From the NCBI RefSeq assembly GCF_013425525.1, contig NZ_JACCKA010000051.1, positions 29,926-93,925 on the forward strand: a DNA stretch of 64,000 nt, given 5' to 3'. Source of the stretch: Luteimonas salinisoli. GTDB taxonomy: Bacteria; Pseudomonadota; Gammaproteobacteria; Xanthomonadales; Xanthomonadaceae. The stretch's first letter is position 1. Each line of letters opens with the position of its first letter. A model generated the notes under the pieces. The model ran no database searches. It was not told the DNA's origin and saw only the letters and a list, made by a program, of their open reading frames with translations. Position numbers and translations under genes: made by a program. Shown here in pieces: positions 17,601-25,800 of this stretch.

Positions 17601-18514
17601 ATGGCCTGGGGAACCTGGTGGTCGTCGACCTCTGGGGCGGCACGGGCCTGACCAGCAGGAGGCGCGACGGCTTCGCCGACACCGTCTATGCAGCGGACCA
17701 GCGCGGAGCGGTGTGGAAGTTCGACCTGCGCAACGATCTGCCGTCGTCGACGAACACCCTCGGCTCGATCGATACCCCGCTGTTCACCACGCGTGAGCAT
17801 ACGGAGGATGGCGAGACCTGGCGCCAGCCCATCCTCGGCGGACTGACCGCCGCGGCAGGCCCCGGCGGCGGCGTGATGCTGTTCTTCGGGACCGGCAGCT
17901 TCTCCTTCGTCAACGATCCAGTCGACACCAGGGTGCAGTCGATCTACGGCGTGCTGGACAGGGGTGTCGGTACCACGCTCACCCGCGCCAACCTGCTGGA
18001 GCAGACCGTGGGTACGGCAGCGGGCGACGGGTCGCGCGAAGTGTCGCGCAATACCCTCGGCTCCACCGACCGGGGTTGGTACGCGGACCTGCCCGCCGGC
18101 GAGCGCGCGGTCGGCTATCCGCGCGTCGAGAGCGGCATCGTGTTCATTCCGACGTATACGCCTTCGCCCGGGACGGAAGGCGGCTGTTCGACCGAAGGCT
18201 TCAACTCCCTGTTCGGCCTCAACGCGCTCAGCGGCGCCGCGGCGCTGTCCAATGTGCGCAGCGGCGCGCCGGACGGCGATTCGTTCGAGGAGGGCACCGG
18301 CGCGATCGCCCTGGATACGGGCGGTTCGGCGCCGGTCAAGGATGTCGAGGTCATGACGACGCCGCGGATTCCGCCGCTCGCCGCAGGCTCGGATCCGGAC
18401 GATCTCGACGCCGCGCTCGAAGCGCAGTGCGACATGATCGTGCAGGTGGCCGGTGCCGCCCCGCTATACCTGCCGCGCGCCTGCGGCCGCCAGTCCTGGC
18501 GCCAGATCCAATGA
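14699..18514 (+). CDS. pilY1: Type IV pilus tip adhesin/assembly factor PilY1
   Basis: A 1271-residue secreted protein with an N-terminal hydrophobic signal segment (residues about 9-30). The N-terminal part has a von Willebrand A fold with the MIDAS motif DDSGS at residues 56-60 and the second strand ALMLFTDGYSN. The C-terminal part is the PilC/PilY beta-propeller: YVGANDGMLHAFEG, RFAYIPQAVLGH, HRYFVDGPITVGDAHY and VLVGTTGAGGRSVFALNVT (in parts). The aspartate- and glycine-rich loop DGDTDATDGGTE may be a calcium site. PilY1 sits on the minor pilin tip and drives adhesion, surface sensing and pilus dynamics. Many paired cysteines fit export. It is followed directly by pilE. Confidence 0.95.
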   Translation: MASRRTKLVTLAAIASLGAAGYFIYSVFAIQGQGVLAQAPLNNQVQIPPAFVMAVDDSGSMTFHNQFPGADGYACWHQTGRSFFSSAGVLRTSGTSCRYAYSYAGPRIGDTYYGIPPVDNYGFARSSDFNPAYFNPTLRYQPWLDAEGNPFPAPGIPNTRVDPRQTATIPLASWVAETDGRSRFQAYTNMHLPQGTQYRLVGNNCGGLAGGGNQWREVTDSDGHTMSGNCAMYVRYWPATFYLRWTSGTDPWPQMAGTPNVYNATTAPRTRIDDACGTGCHLWRYQIQPNTDAHRNFANWFTFYGNRNRSMIAGMTRSMATVNNMRVGYFTINSHGSYDQPLTNNGERVFMRDMGDGTDRTALYADMIALDANGSTPNRQAVNAAGQQFMRTDDQRGGAPVQLSCQRNALMLFTDGYSNQNGPTVGNVDGTMGVPFQDGHDDTMADIATQFYLDDGGASPIRPDLPAGRVPVSSTCPSTNPKVNCQDNLHVNFYGVTLGGRGNLFDPDDDTQDPYTDTAIYNNWPTRQNDNRSTIDDIWHATVNTRGEYVNARTPADIADAMRRILASVSTGQSPSGSIALTGARIGTGSLSVQPEYAIENDGTDWFSKLTARTLEFNPVTREVEDELAWEASSSLLVQGHAGRRIWVGRNTGAVAFNETNVGVEELCNSPSAGMSRCNPYSSHFGTGTGQIDVTEAQVFQYLRGDPMMEMGNGGKLRDRGSLLGDIINSTPVVSAPTDDYGYRSLSVSSLATSYASYLNTKRTDHQVMVYVGANDGMLHAFEGGLSDGDTDATDGGTERFAYIPQAVLGHMGNLLLPYDPEDGVDQRFQHRYFVDGPITVGDAHYSGGWKSVLVGTTGAGGRSVFALNVTAPANGSAFTSGARLWEINDVNTALHANVRNNIGHVLGKPVIVPFRTAAGTTSFKAIFGNGYNSANGKAVLFVVDIGTGTPAIRMIEAEESSPTAGRNGLGNLVVVDLWGGTGLTSRRRDGFADTVYAADQRGAVWKFDLRNDLPSSTNTLGSIDTPLFTTREHTEDGETWRQPILGGLTAAAGPGGGVMLFFGTGSFSFVNDPVDTRVQSIYGVLDRGVGTTLTRANLLEQTVGTAAGDGSREVSRNTLGSTDRGWYADLPAGERAVGYPRVESGIVFIPTYTPSPGTEGGCSTEGFNSLFGLNALSGAAALSNVRSGAPDGDSFEEGTGAIALDTGGSAPVKDVEVMTTPRIPPLAAGSDPDDLDAALEAQCDMIVQVAGAAPLYLPRACGRQSWRQIQ

Positions 18515-18528
18515 CTAGGGGAATCGCG

Positions 18529-19002
18529 ATGGACGTCGCCTGCAAGGGCATGGGGAACGGACGCGGCCGCACGCTGCGGCGGCCGCGCGGCTTCACGCTG
18601 ATCGAGCTGATGGTGGTGGTGGCGATCGTCGCGATCCTGGCGGCCATCGCCTACCCCTCCTACCAGGAGCAGGTGCGCAAGTCGCGGCGTGGGCAGGCCA
18701 AGGTCGACATGGTCGAGCTGGCGCAGCGGGCCGAGCGCTTCCATTCGGTCAACAACACCTACGCCGGGTTCAAGGGCAGCTTGGCGACCGGGGACTTCAC
18801 GTCGCCGAGAGGCGGCGGCACCGTGTTCTACGATCTCGACGTGCCGATTGAGAGCTCGACGGCTTTTACCATCACGGCGACTCCCAAGTCGGGAACGCCG
18901 CAGGCGGTCGACCGGTGCGGCATCCTCACCATCAACGCCGCCGGCACCCGCACCCATTCCCAGGGCACGGACGACGAATGCCAGTTCGGCAGTCTTCCCT
19001 GA
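18529..19002 (+). CDS. pilE: Type IV minor pilin PilE
   Basis: A 157-residue prepilin with leader RRPRG and mature start FTLIELMVVVAIVAILAAIAYP, with glutamate at position 5, and SYQEQVRKSRRGQAKVDMVELAQRAERF (in parts) as in PilE. A C-terminal disulfide loop is likely (CGIL and CQFG cysteines). The ATG at 18529 has AGGGGA six bases upstream. An earlier ATG at 18511, overlapping the pilY1 stop, gives an extra MTRGIA and lacks such a site. It is the last gene of the operon and is followed by a strong terminator. Confidence 0.93.
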   Translation: MDVACKGMGNGRGRTLRRPRGFTLIELMVVVAIVAILAAIAYPSYQEQVRKSRRGQAKVDMVELAQRAERFHSVNNTYAGFKGSLATGDFTSPRGGGTVFYDLDVPIESSTAFTITATPKSGTPQAVDRCGILTINAAGTRTHSQGTDDECQFGSLP

Positions 19003-19018
19003 GCCGCTGCCCGGAACG

Positions 19019-19047
19019 AAAAAGCCGCGGAGCAATCCGCGGCTTTT
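19019..19047. terminator. Bidirectional intrinsic terminator between pilE and tRNA-Asn
   Basis: A 9-bp stem, AGCCGCGGA and TCCGCGGCT, with a GCAA loop is flanked by AAAA on the left and TTTT on the right. It can therefore work in both directions: for the pilin operon on the plus strand and for the convergent tRNA-Asn transcript on the minus strand. Confidence 0.9.
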
Positions 19048-19054
19048 CTATGTC

Positions 19055-19131
19055 TGGCGCCCGAAGTTGGACTCGAACCAACGACCCCCTGATTAACAGT
19101 CAAGTGCTCTAACCAGCTGAGCTATTCGGGC
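19055..19131 (-). tRNA. tRNA-Asn (GTT)
   Basis: A full cloverleaf reads on the minus strand. The 7-bp acceptor stem GCCCGAA pairs with TTCGGGC. The D-arm contains GCTCAGCTGGTTAGAGC, the anticodon loop reads CTGTTAA with anticodon GTT (complement of 19095-19097), and the T-arm contains GGTTCGAGTCC. The 3' CCA is encoded. Total length is 77 nt. It is transcribed toward the pilin operon terminator. Confidence 0.97.
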
Positions 19132-19487
19132 GGGGACGGACATTTTAGTGGCTTGGCGGCCCCGGTCAAGGAGACGCCGGCGCGCGCCACCGGGGGGCTT
19201 CACGTCCCACCGGGCGCTGGGTCGCTTCGCAGCCCCGGCCGGGCCCCCGGGCGGCGATTCACATTTCGACGGCCCGGCGGGCCCGAGGCACTGGCGGCCG
19301 CTCCAAGGCGTGGCTGCGGCAGGGAGGCCAACTGCCGCACGCCGCCTCGTCCCCGGCAGGCAATCCCGTCGGTCTCGACAAGGCGCCGATCGGCCGCCAT
19401 TCGGCGCGAAGAGGTCCGCCCGCAGAACGTGCGGTCGCCTGCCATGAGAGGCCGGCTGGGCCCGCCAACCGTTGTGCGCGGCGGACT
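19132..19487. other. 356-bp intergenic region without a recognised gene
   Basis: The region between tRNA-Asn and the second FimT gene must hold the tRNA promoter on the minus strand, but I cannot place it with confidence. Several short open frames cross it on both strands. They show no recognisable fold or ribosome-binding site and are explained by high GC content. Confidence 0.5.
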
Positions 19488-20018
19488 TCAGGCCCCGGGA
19501 CACCGCGTGGGGCGCGCCGGCCGCTCGCTGCGCACGCGGCCCAGGTTGCTGACGATCACCTTGCCGGCCAGTCCGCCCTCGCTGCACACCGCCACGCTGA
19601 AGTTGGTGCCGAGGCTGCGGCCGTCGGGCCGGTAGCGGACGAAATGGCGGCTCGACCGCAGTCCCAGGTGGCGGGCCGCACCCCGCGGCGCGTCGCTGGC
19701 GCGAAGGATCTGCTCGGGATGGTCCGGCTGGCGGTCGCCGTCGGGGTCGCGGAAGACCATCCAACCCTCGCGCCAGTCGCGGTCGTTGCGGCAGCGCAGC
19801 TGCGCCGTGCGCGGGCACACCACCACGTCGGCGCGGCCGGCGATCGCGCTGCTCCGCGCCATCGCCAGGTCGGCGCCGATCAGGTGCAGCGCGGTGGCGA
19901 CGCGGTGCCGCTGCAGCGCATCGCCGAAGGCCGGCAGTCCGAAGGCCAGGGCGAGGGCGACGATGGCCAGCCCGGTCATCGCCTCGATCAGGGTGAATCC
20001 AGCATGCTTGCGGGTCAT
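19488..20018 (-). CDS. Second FimT/GspH-type pseudopilin
   Basis: A 176-residue prepilin with leader MTRKHAG and mature start [22 protein letters not shown], including glutamate at position 5. The middle, [22 protein letters not shown], followed by a cysteine pair and [11 protein letters not shown], is the GspH/FimT pattern, as in the fimT gene at 11952. The two are clearly related but diverged. AAGGA lies about 8 bases before the ATG at 20018. It is divergent from uvrB and outside the minor pilin operon. It may serve as an alternative tip or DNA-binding pilin. GspH of a type II secretion system is less likely because no gsp genes are visible. Confidence 0.87.
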   Translation of the reverse strand: MTRKHAGFTLIEAMTGLAIVALALAFGLPAFGDALQRHRVATALHLIGADLAMARSSAIAGRADVVVCPRTAQLRCRNDRDWREGWMVFRDPDGDRQPDHPEQILRASDAPRGAARHLGLRSSRHFVRYRPDGRSLGTNFSVAVCSEGGLAGKVIVSNLGRVRSERPARPTRCPGA

Positions 20019-20349
20019 TGGCGGCGTCCTTGCCGAAGAGCGGAGGGTAGTGTCGATCGGCGCGGCCCTGGCGTCCGTCGGCGCATCCGGGCAGGGGGGT
20101 AGGAATTCGCCGGCTTTTCGCGTCGGCGCATGGCGGCCGCGCCGCGCCGCGGGCAACCGGATCCGCGGACGGCGCTTGCCGGCCCGTTCTCCTCTCCGGG
20201 GACCTGCCGCGCCACCTCGCGAAGGCGCGATCCAGGAACCTGCGGACGTCGGCCGGGGGCCCACCTTCCCGGCTGGCCGTTGCGCCACGCTCACCTTGGC
20301 GGTCCCGCCAGCGACTAGACTGGGCGATTCATTCGCGCCCCCACGACCG
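20019..20349. other. 331-bp divergent control region between the FimT-like gene and uvrB
   Basis: No gene is supported here. A TAGACT hexamer at 20316-20321, 29 bp before uvrB, could be its -10 box, but no -35 at good spacing is visible. I saw no clear SOS (LexA) palindrome by eye. Confidence 0.35.
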
Positions 20350-22383
20350 ATGACCGATCAGGCTGCCGAACCCCGCTTCCGCCTCGTGGCCCCGTACACC
20401 CCTGCCGGCGACCAGCCGCCCGCGATCTCGCGCCTGATCGAAGGTTTCGAGTCCGGACTGGCCAGGCAGACCCTGCTCGGCGTCACCGGCTCCGGCAAGA
20501 CCTACACCATCGCCAACGTGATCCAGGCGGTGCAGAAGCCGACCCTGGTGATGGCGCCGAACAAGACCCTGGCCGCGCAGCTGTACGGCGAGTTCAAGGC
20601 CTTCTTCCCGGACAACGCCGTCGAGTACTTCGTCAGCTACTACGACTACTATCAGCCCGAGGCCTACGTGCCGTCCTCGGACACCTACATCGAGAAGGAC
20701 AGCTCGATCAACGACCACATCGAGCAGATGCGGCTGGCGGCGACCAAGGCGCTGCTGTCGCGGCCGGATGCCATCATCGTGGCGACGGTGTCGGCGATCT
20801 ACGGCCTGGGCGACCCGGAGGACTACCTGAAGTTGCGGCTGATCCTGGCCCGCGGCGAGCGCATTGAGCAGCGCGCGCTGATCCGCCACCTCACCGAGCT
20901 GCAGTACACCCGCAACGACGCCGAGCTGCGCCGCGGCACCTACCGGGTGCGCGGCGAGGTGATCGACGTGCATCCGGCCGAGTCGGACGCCGAGGCGCTG
21001 CGCATCGAGCTGTTCGACGGCGAGATCGAGAACCTCAGCCTGTTCGACCCGCTCACCGGTGAGGTGCAGCGCAAGGTGCCGCGCCATACCGTCTACCCCA
21101 AGACCCACTACGCCAGCACCCGCGAGAGCGTGCTCAAGGCGGTGGAGACGATCAAGGTCGAGCTGAAGGAGCGCCTGGAGCAGCTGTACGCGCAGAACAA
21201 GCTGGTCGAAGCCCAGCGCCTGGCGCAGCGCACCCAGTTCGACCTGGAGATGATGGCCGAAGTGGGGTTCTGCAACGGCATCGAGAACTACTCGCGGCAC
21301 ATGACCCGCCGCCTGCCCGGCGAGCCGCCGCCGACCCTGTTCGACTACCTGCCGCCGGACGCCCTGCTGGTGGTCGACGAGTCGCACGTCACCGTCCCGC
21401 AGATCGGCGCGATGTACAAGGGCGACCGCTCGCGCAAGGAGACGCTGGTGGAGTTCGGTTTCCGGCTGCCGTCGGCGCTGGACAACCGGCCGCTGCGCTT
21501 CGAGGAATGGGAGGAGCGCTCGCCGCGCACCATCTTCGTCTCGGCCACCCCGGGACAATACGAGCTGCGCGAATCCGAGGGCGAGGTGGTGGAGCTGGTG
21601 GTGCGGCCGACCGGGCTGATCGACCCGGAGGTGGAGATCCGGCCGGTCGCCACCCAGGTCGACGACGTGCTCGGCGAGATCAATGCGCGAGTGGCGATGG
21701 GCGATCGGGTACTGATCACGACGCTGACCAAGCGCATGGCCGAGAACCTCACCGAGTACCTGGGCGAACACGGCGTGCGGGTACGCTATCTGCACTCGGA
21801 CATCGATACCGTCGAGCGCGTGGAGATCATCCGCGACCTGCGCCTGGGCAACTTCGACGTGCTGGTCGGGATCAACCTGCTGCGCGAGGGGCTGGACATG
21901 CCCGAGGTGTCGCTGGTGGCGATCCTCGACGCCGACAAGGAGGGCTTCCTGCGCTCCAGCGGTTCTCTGATCCAGACCATCGGCCGCGCCGCGCGCAACC
22001 TGCGCGGCAAGGCGATCCTGTACGCCGACCGGGTGACGCGCTCGATGCAGGCCGCGCTGGACGAGACCGACCGCCGCCGCCAGAAGCAGGTGGAGTACAA
22101 CGCGGAGCACGGCATCACCCCGAAGTCGGTGGCGCGGGCGATCGTCGACATCATGGAGGGCGCGCGCCCCGAGCCGGCGCTGGAGAAGCGCGGCCGCGGC
22201 AGGTCGCGCAAGGTCGCCGAGGAGGCCGAAGACTATGCCGCGCTGGATCCGGCGCAGCTGGCCTCCCGGCTCAAGGCCCTGGAGCAGCGGATGTACCAGC
22301 ACGCCCGCGACCTGGAGTTCGAGGAGGCGGCGCAGGTCCGCGACCGCATCCGCAAGCTGAAGGAAGCGGCGCTGGTCGGGTGA
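20350..22383 (+). CDS. uvrB: Excinuclease ABC subunit B
   Basis: A 677-residue UvrB, the damage-verifying helicase-like subunit of nucleotide excision repair. Walker A GVTGSGKT is at residues 44-51. The beta-hairpin region [12 protein letters not shown] that inserts between DNA strands is intact, as is the DESH Walker B box. The second RecA domain shows [13 protein letters not shown] and the QTIGRAARN arginine-finger motif. The C-terminal UVR motif (about 635-670, [16 protein letters not shown]) binds UvrC or UvrA. Length and motif order are typical. The start ATG at 20350 gives the family's usual N-terminus ([13 protein letters not shown]). It stands alone. Confidence 0.98.
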   Translation: MTDQAAEPRFRLVAPYTPAGDQPPAISRLIEGFESGLARQTLLGVTGSGKTYTIANVIQAVQKPTLVMAPNKTLAAQLYGEFKAFFPDNAVEYFVSYYDYYQPEAYVPSSDTYIEKDSSINDHIEQMRLAATKALLSRPDAIIVATVSAIYGLGDPEDYLKLRLILARGERIEQRALIRHLTELQYTRNDAELRRGTYRVRGEVIDVHPAESDAEALRIELFDGEIENLSLFDPLTGEVQRKVPRHTVYPKTHYASTRESVLKAVETIKVELKERLEQLYAQNKLVEAQRLAQRTQFDLEMMAEVGFCNGIENYSRHMTRRLPGEPPPTLFDYLPPDALLVVDESHVTVPQIGAMYKGDRSRKETLVEFGFRLPSALDNRPLRFEEWEERSPRTIFVSATPGQYELRESEGEVVELVVRPTGLIDPEVEIRPVATQVDDVLGEINARVAMGDRVLITTLTKRMAENLTEYLGEHGVRVRYLHSDIDTVERVEIIRDLRLGNFDVLVGINLLREGLDMPEVSLVAILDADKEGFLRSSGSLIQTIGRAARNLRGKAILYADRVTRSMQAALDETDRRRQKQVEYNAEHGITPKSVARAIVDIMEGARPEPALEKRGRGRSRKVAEEAEDYAALDPAQLASRLKALEQRMYQHARDLEFEEAAQVRDRIRKLKEAALVG

Positions 22384-22471
22384 CCGGCAATCGCCCGCCG
22401 GCAACGGACGGACTGCGAAGACCACCCCACGGGGCACCCTGGCCCGCAGCCCGTAAGGAGCCGCCGCCCCT

Positions 22472-22579
22472 GTAGGAGCGCGCCATGCGCGCGAAGGCCG
22501 GCGGGGTGGGCAATGCCCGGAATCACCGCCAACCCGGCCGGAGCCTCCCGCGGCTTTCGCGGCCATGGGCCGCTCCTAC
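22472..22579. repeat. Paired inverted REP-like element, copy 2
   Basis: A 108-bp element with the same length, ends (GTAGGAGCG and CGCTCCTAC) and internal blocks as the copy at 4157-4264, lying downstream of uvrB. Here the GTAGGAGCGCGCCATGCGCG left arm and its near-mirror on the right are better preserved. The remainder of the 333-bp gap between uvrB and tRNA-Val holds the tRNA promoter and no gene. Confidence 0.8.
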
Positions 22580-22653
22580 GGGTCCGCCGCCGCCGGGGTT
22601 GTCGGGGGGCGGTCGAGCCGTTCCTCGCAGGGGCGGGGGAGGACCCCTCCAGG

Positions 22654-22682
22654 TTGTCGCGGGTCGGGTAGCGGGGTAGAAT
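22654..22682 (+). promoter_or_regulatory. Sigma-70 promoter of tRNA-Val with a leader hairpin
   Basis: TTGTCG (22654-22659) and TAGAAT (22677-22682) are separated by 17 bp. Transcription should begin near 22689, where a perfect 9-bp hairpin (CCCTGCGCG, loop GAGCTT, CGCGCAGGG; 22689-22712) occupies the leader just before the tRNA at 22717. The hairpin may position RNase P or RNase E processing. Confidence 0.75.
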
Positions 22683-22716
22683 TCGCGGCCCTGCGCGGAG
22701 CTTCGCGCAGGGCATC

Positions 22717-22791
22717 GGGCGGTTAGCTCAGCGGTAGAGCACTACCTTGACATGGTAGGGGTCACAGGTTCGAACCCTGTACCGCCCACCA
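22717..22791 (+). tRNA. tRNA-Val (GAC)
   Basis: The acceptor stem GGGCGGT pairs with ACCGCCC. The D-arm GCTCAGCGGTAGAGC, anticodon loop TTGACAT (anticodon GAC) and T-arm GGTTCGAACCC are all in place. The CCA end is encoded at 22789-22791, giving 75 nt. Just after it, CCACCGC and GCGGTGG form a hairpin that includes the CCA. No T-run follows, so the 3' end is probably made by processing. Confidence 0.97.
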
Positions 22792-22882
22792 CCGCGATGC
22801 GGTGGACTCCTGCACGGCGCGGCCTCACGGCGGCGCCGTTTGCATTTCGGCCCGGGCCGGCACAGGACGGGCAGAGCCGGGA

Positions 22883-25800
22883 TCAGCGCCCCGCGCCGCG
22901 TCGGGCCAGCCGCTCGGCGAACTCCTCCAGGGCCTGCTCCAGCTCCAGCTCGCGCTGGCTCATGCGCGCGCCGGCGGTCTTCTTGCGCTCGCGCAGGGTG
23001 GCGGCGATGTTGCCGAGCACCGCCTGCAGCTGGGCGTGATCGTCCAGCGCCTCCAGCAGGGGCTGCACCGCGTCCCTCAGGCCGGCGCGCACGCCCTCGA
23101 CGATCTCGACCGCCCCGGAGGCTGCGGGTTCGGCCTGCATGCGCTGCGGCGGCTCCTGTTGCTGCGGGGCGGCGATGCGTTCCAGCGCGGCGATCGCCGC
23201 CGTCCAGCGCGGATCGTCGCCGTCCGCGGCGCCGTCCTCCGACCGTACCCCGAGGTCCCTCACGCCCTCCACCAGGTCGGCCAGCTGCGCCACCACCCGT
23301 CCACCGACATCGGCCTCTGCGCCGCCCATGGCGCGGTTGCGCTGGAAGTCGCGCTTGATCCGCGCCCAGCGTTCGGCCTGTTCGGCGGTCATCGCGCCGC
23401 GCAGTTCGGCGAGCTTGAGCAGGTTCTCCTCGGCGCCCGAGGTCAGCATCTGCGCCTCGCCGATGTAGTGGTCGTGCAGCAGCTGCTGCAGCTCGTCCTC
23501 GTTCATCGCCGCCGAGACCTTCTCGGCCAGCTTGTTCATGTTGCGGTAGCTGCCCTGCAGCCGGAACGCCGGCTCGGCGCGGTAGGCGTCGGCCTGGGCG
23601 GCGCTGGCGATGTACTGCTGGTTGACCCGGTAGACCACGTCGCGCACCCGCACCAGGCGCTGCAGGGTGCCGACGATCTCGTTGGCTTCCGCGGCGCCGT
23701 AGGCGTGGCTGAAGTCGTTGTCCGAGACCTCGCGGCCCAGCGCTCTGTCGACGAAGCGGTAGAGGTCGCCGAGGTCGCGGGTGGCCAGGGGCGCCAGCAC
23801 CGGACTCGAGGTCAGGCTGTTCTCGATGTAGCTGAGGACGAAGGCCTCCTCCATGCCGCCGAGCACGTCGCCGAGGTTGTAGATGTCGGCGCGGTTGGCG
23901 AGCATGTCCGGGATCCGGAACATTTCACCCGACTCGGTGTACGGGTTGCCGGCCATCACCACGCAGAACTTCTTGCCGCGCATGTCGTAGGTGCGGGTGC
24001 GCCCGCGCCACACGCCCTCGATGCGGCGGGTGCCGTCGCACAGCGAGATGAACTTCTGCAGGAACTCCGGATGGGTGTGCTGGATGTCGTCGACGTACAG
24101 CATCACGTTGTTGCCCATCTCCAGCGCCAGGTTGAGCTTCTCCAGCTCCTGGCGCGAGGTCGCGTCCGGCGCCTGGGCCGGGTCCAGCGAGCGCACTTCG
24201 TGGCCGAGCGCCGGCCCGTTGATCTTCATGAAGACCAGCCCCAGCCGGTGCGCCACGTATTCCATCAGCGTGGTCTTTCCGTAGCCGGGCGGCGAGATCA
24301 TCATCAGCAGGCCGGACAGGTCGCTGCGGCGGTCGTCGCCGGCCGCGCCCATTTGCTTGGCGAGGTTGTCGCCGATCACCGGCAGGTAGGCGTCGTTGAT
24401 CAGCCGATTGCGTACGAACGAGGTCAGCGGCCGAGGCTTGAACTCCTCCAGCCGCATCCGCGCGCGCTCGCGGGCGACGACCTCCTGGCGCAGCGCCTGG
24501 AAGCGGCGCACGCCTTCTACGAAACCGGCATGCGCGGCGAGTCGGGCGCCGAACTCGTCGATGCCCAGGACCATCGCGCCATCGTCGATGCGCGGATGGT
24601 CGCCGAGCAGGCCGTCGACGCGCACCCGCAGATCGGTCGCGTCGATCCGGTGGGGCAGGTCGTCGCCGGCCAGCAGCAGTGCGACGGCCTCGTCGGCGTA
24701 GTCCGCCAGCGGCGCGAACTCCGGGTCGGCGGCCAGCGCGCGCAGCCAGTCGGCGGCCAGGGCCCAGCGCGGCGCCAGGCGTTCGCCCAGACCCGCCAGG
24801 GTGGAGACGAAACCGTCCCAGGCATGGGCCGCCGCGAGCTTCCGCTGCAAGCCGTCGAGCAGGCTGCGGCCGTACTGGCTGATCGCGAAGCGGGGCTCGG
24901 GTTCGGCGAGCTCGGCGACCAGGTAGGCGGCGGCGCGCGCGCACAGCGCCGGATCGACCGGCAGCGGATGCGTCTCCAGGAAGGCGCCCGCAGCCTCCGC
25001 GATCTCGCGCTGCAATGCGAGCAGGCCGGCGTCGCTGTCCAGCAGCCGGCGGATGTCGCTGGCGGTCCGCGCCCGCGCCGGCCACTGCGCCGGATCGGGT
25101 TCGCGCCGCACCTGCGACCAGAACACCAGCGCCAGCGCGCGCACGTCGGCGGCATGGGCCAGGGTGCCCGCGCTGTCCTGCAGCGGCACCAGCGCCGCGA
25201 GGATGCGGCCGGCGTCGTGGTCGTGGATGCCGCGCTCGTAGCCGTCCCGGTAGCGCGGCGCGGCGAACTCGCGTACCGCGCGGTCGAGTTCTGCGGGTTG
25301 CTTGACCAGCGCGCGCAGGCGTTGCGGCTCCAGGCCGTCGCGGCGCTCGCGTGCCGCCTCCAGCATCCGCGCGGCCAGGTACTCGCCGCGGTACACCTGC
25401 GGCGATTCCGATTCCAGCGCCACCTGCCAGTACTCGCGCAGCGCCTCCAGTCCTTCGTCCTTCAGCGGCTCGAAGTAGTCGGTGCCGGTGAGGTGGACGC
25501 TGAGGCCGTCGCCCCTCGGCAGGAGGGTGAGGTCCAGCTCCTGGGTGTTGACGCTGAAGCGGTGGCGCGGGCCGAGGCGGACGATGCTGCCGCCGTCCTC
25601 GAACAGGTCGCTGCGGTCGCGCTGGCCGCGCACCGCGGTGTCGCGCGCGGCCTTCAGCCTGGCCTCGACGTCGTCGGCGCGGACGTTGTCGTGCAGTTCG
25701 CGCAACCGTGCGGCCAGCTCGCGCAGCTTCAGGATCAGCGGATCGCCGGCGAAGAAGGCGTTGAGCGCGTCGGCGCCTTCCAGGCGGGCGGTGCGGCGGT

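Noticed and set aside
14699..18514. Frameshift in pilY1 suggested by a second long overlapping plus-strand frame (14986-17796)
   Set aside because: The first frame runs unbroken from signal peptide to the C-terminal propeller motifs. The other frame has no PilY1 features.
19132..19487. Small genes in the gap between tRNA-Asn and the second FimT gene
   Set aside because: Open frames on both strands have no ribosome-binding site and no recognisable product.
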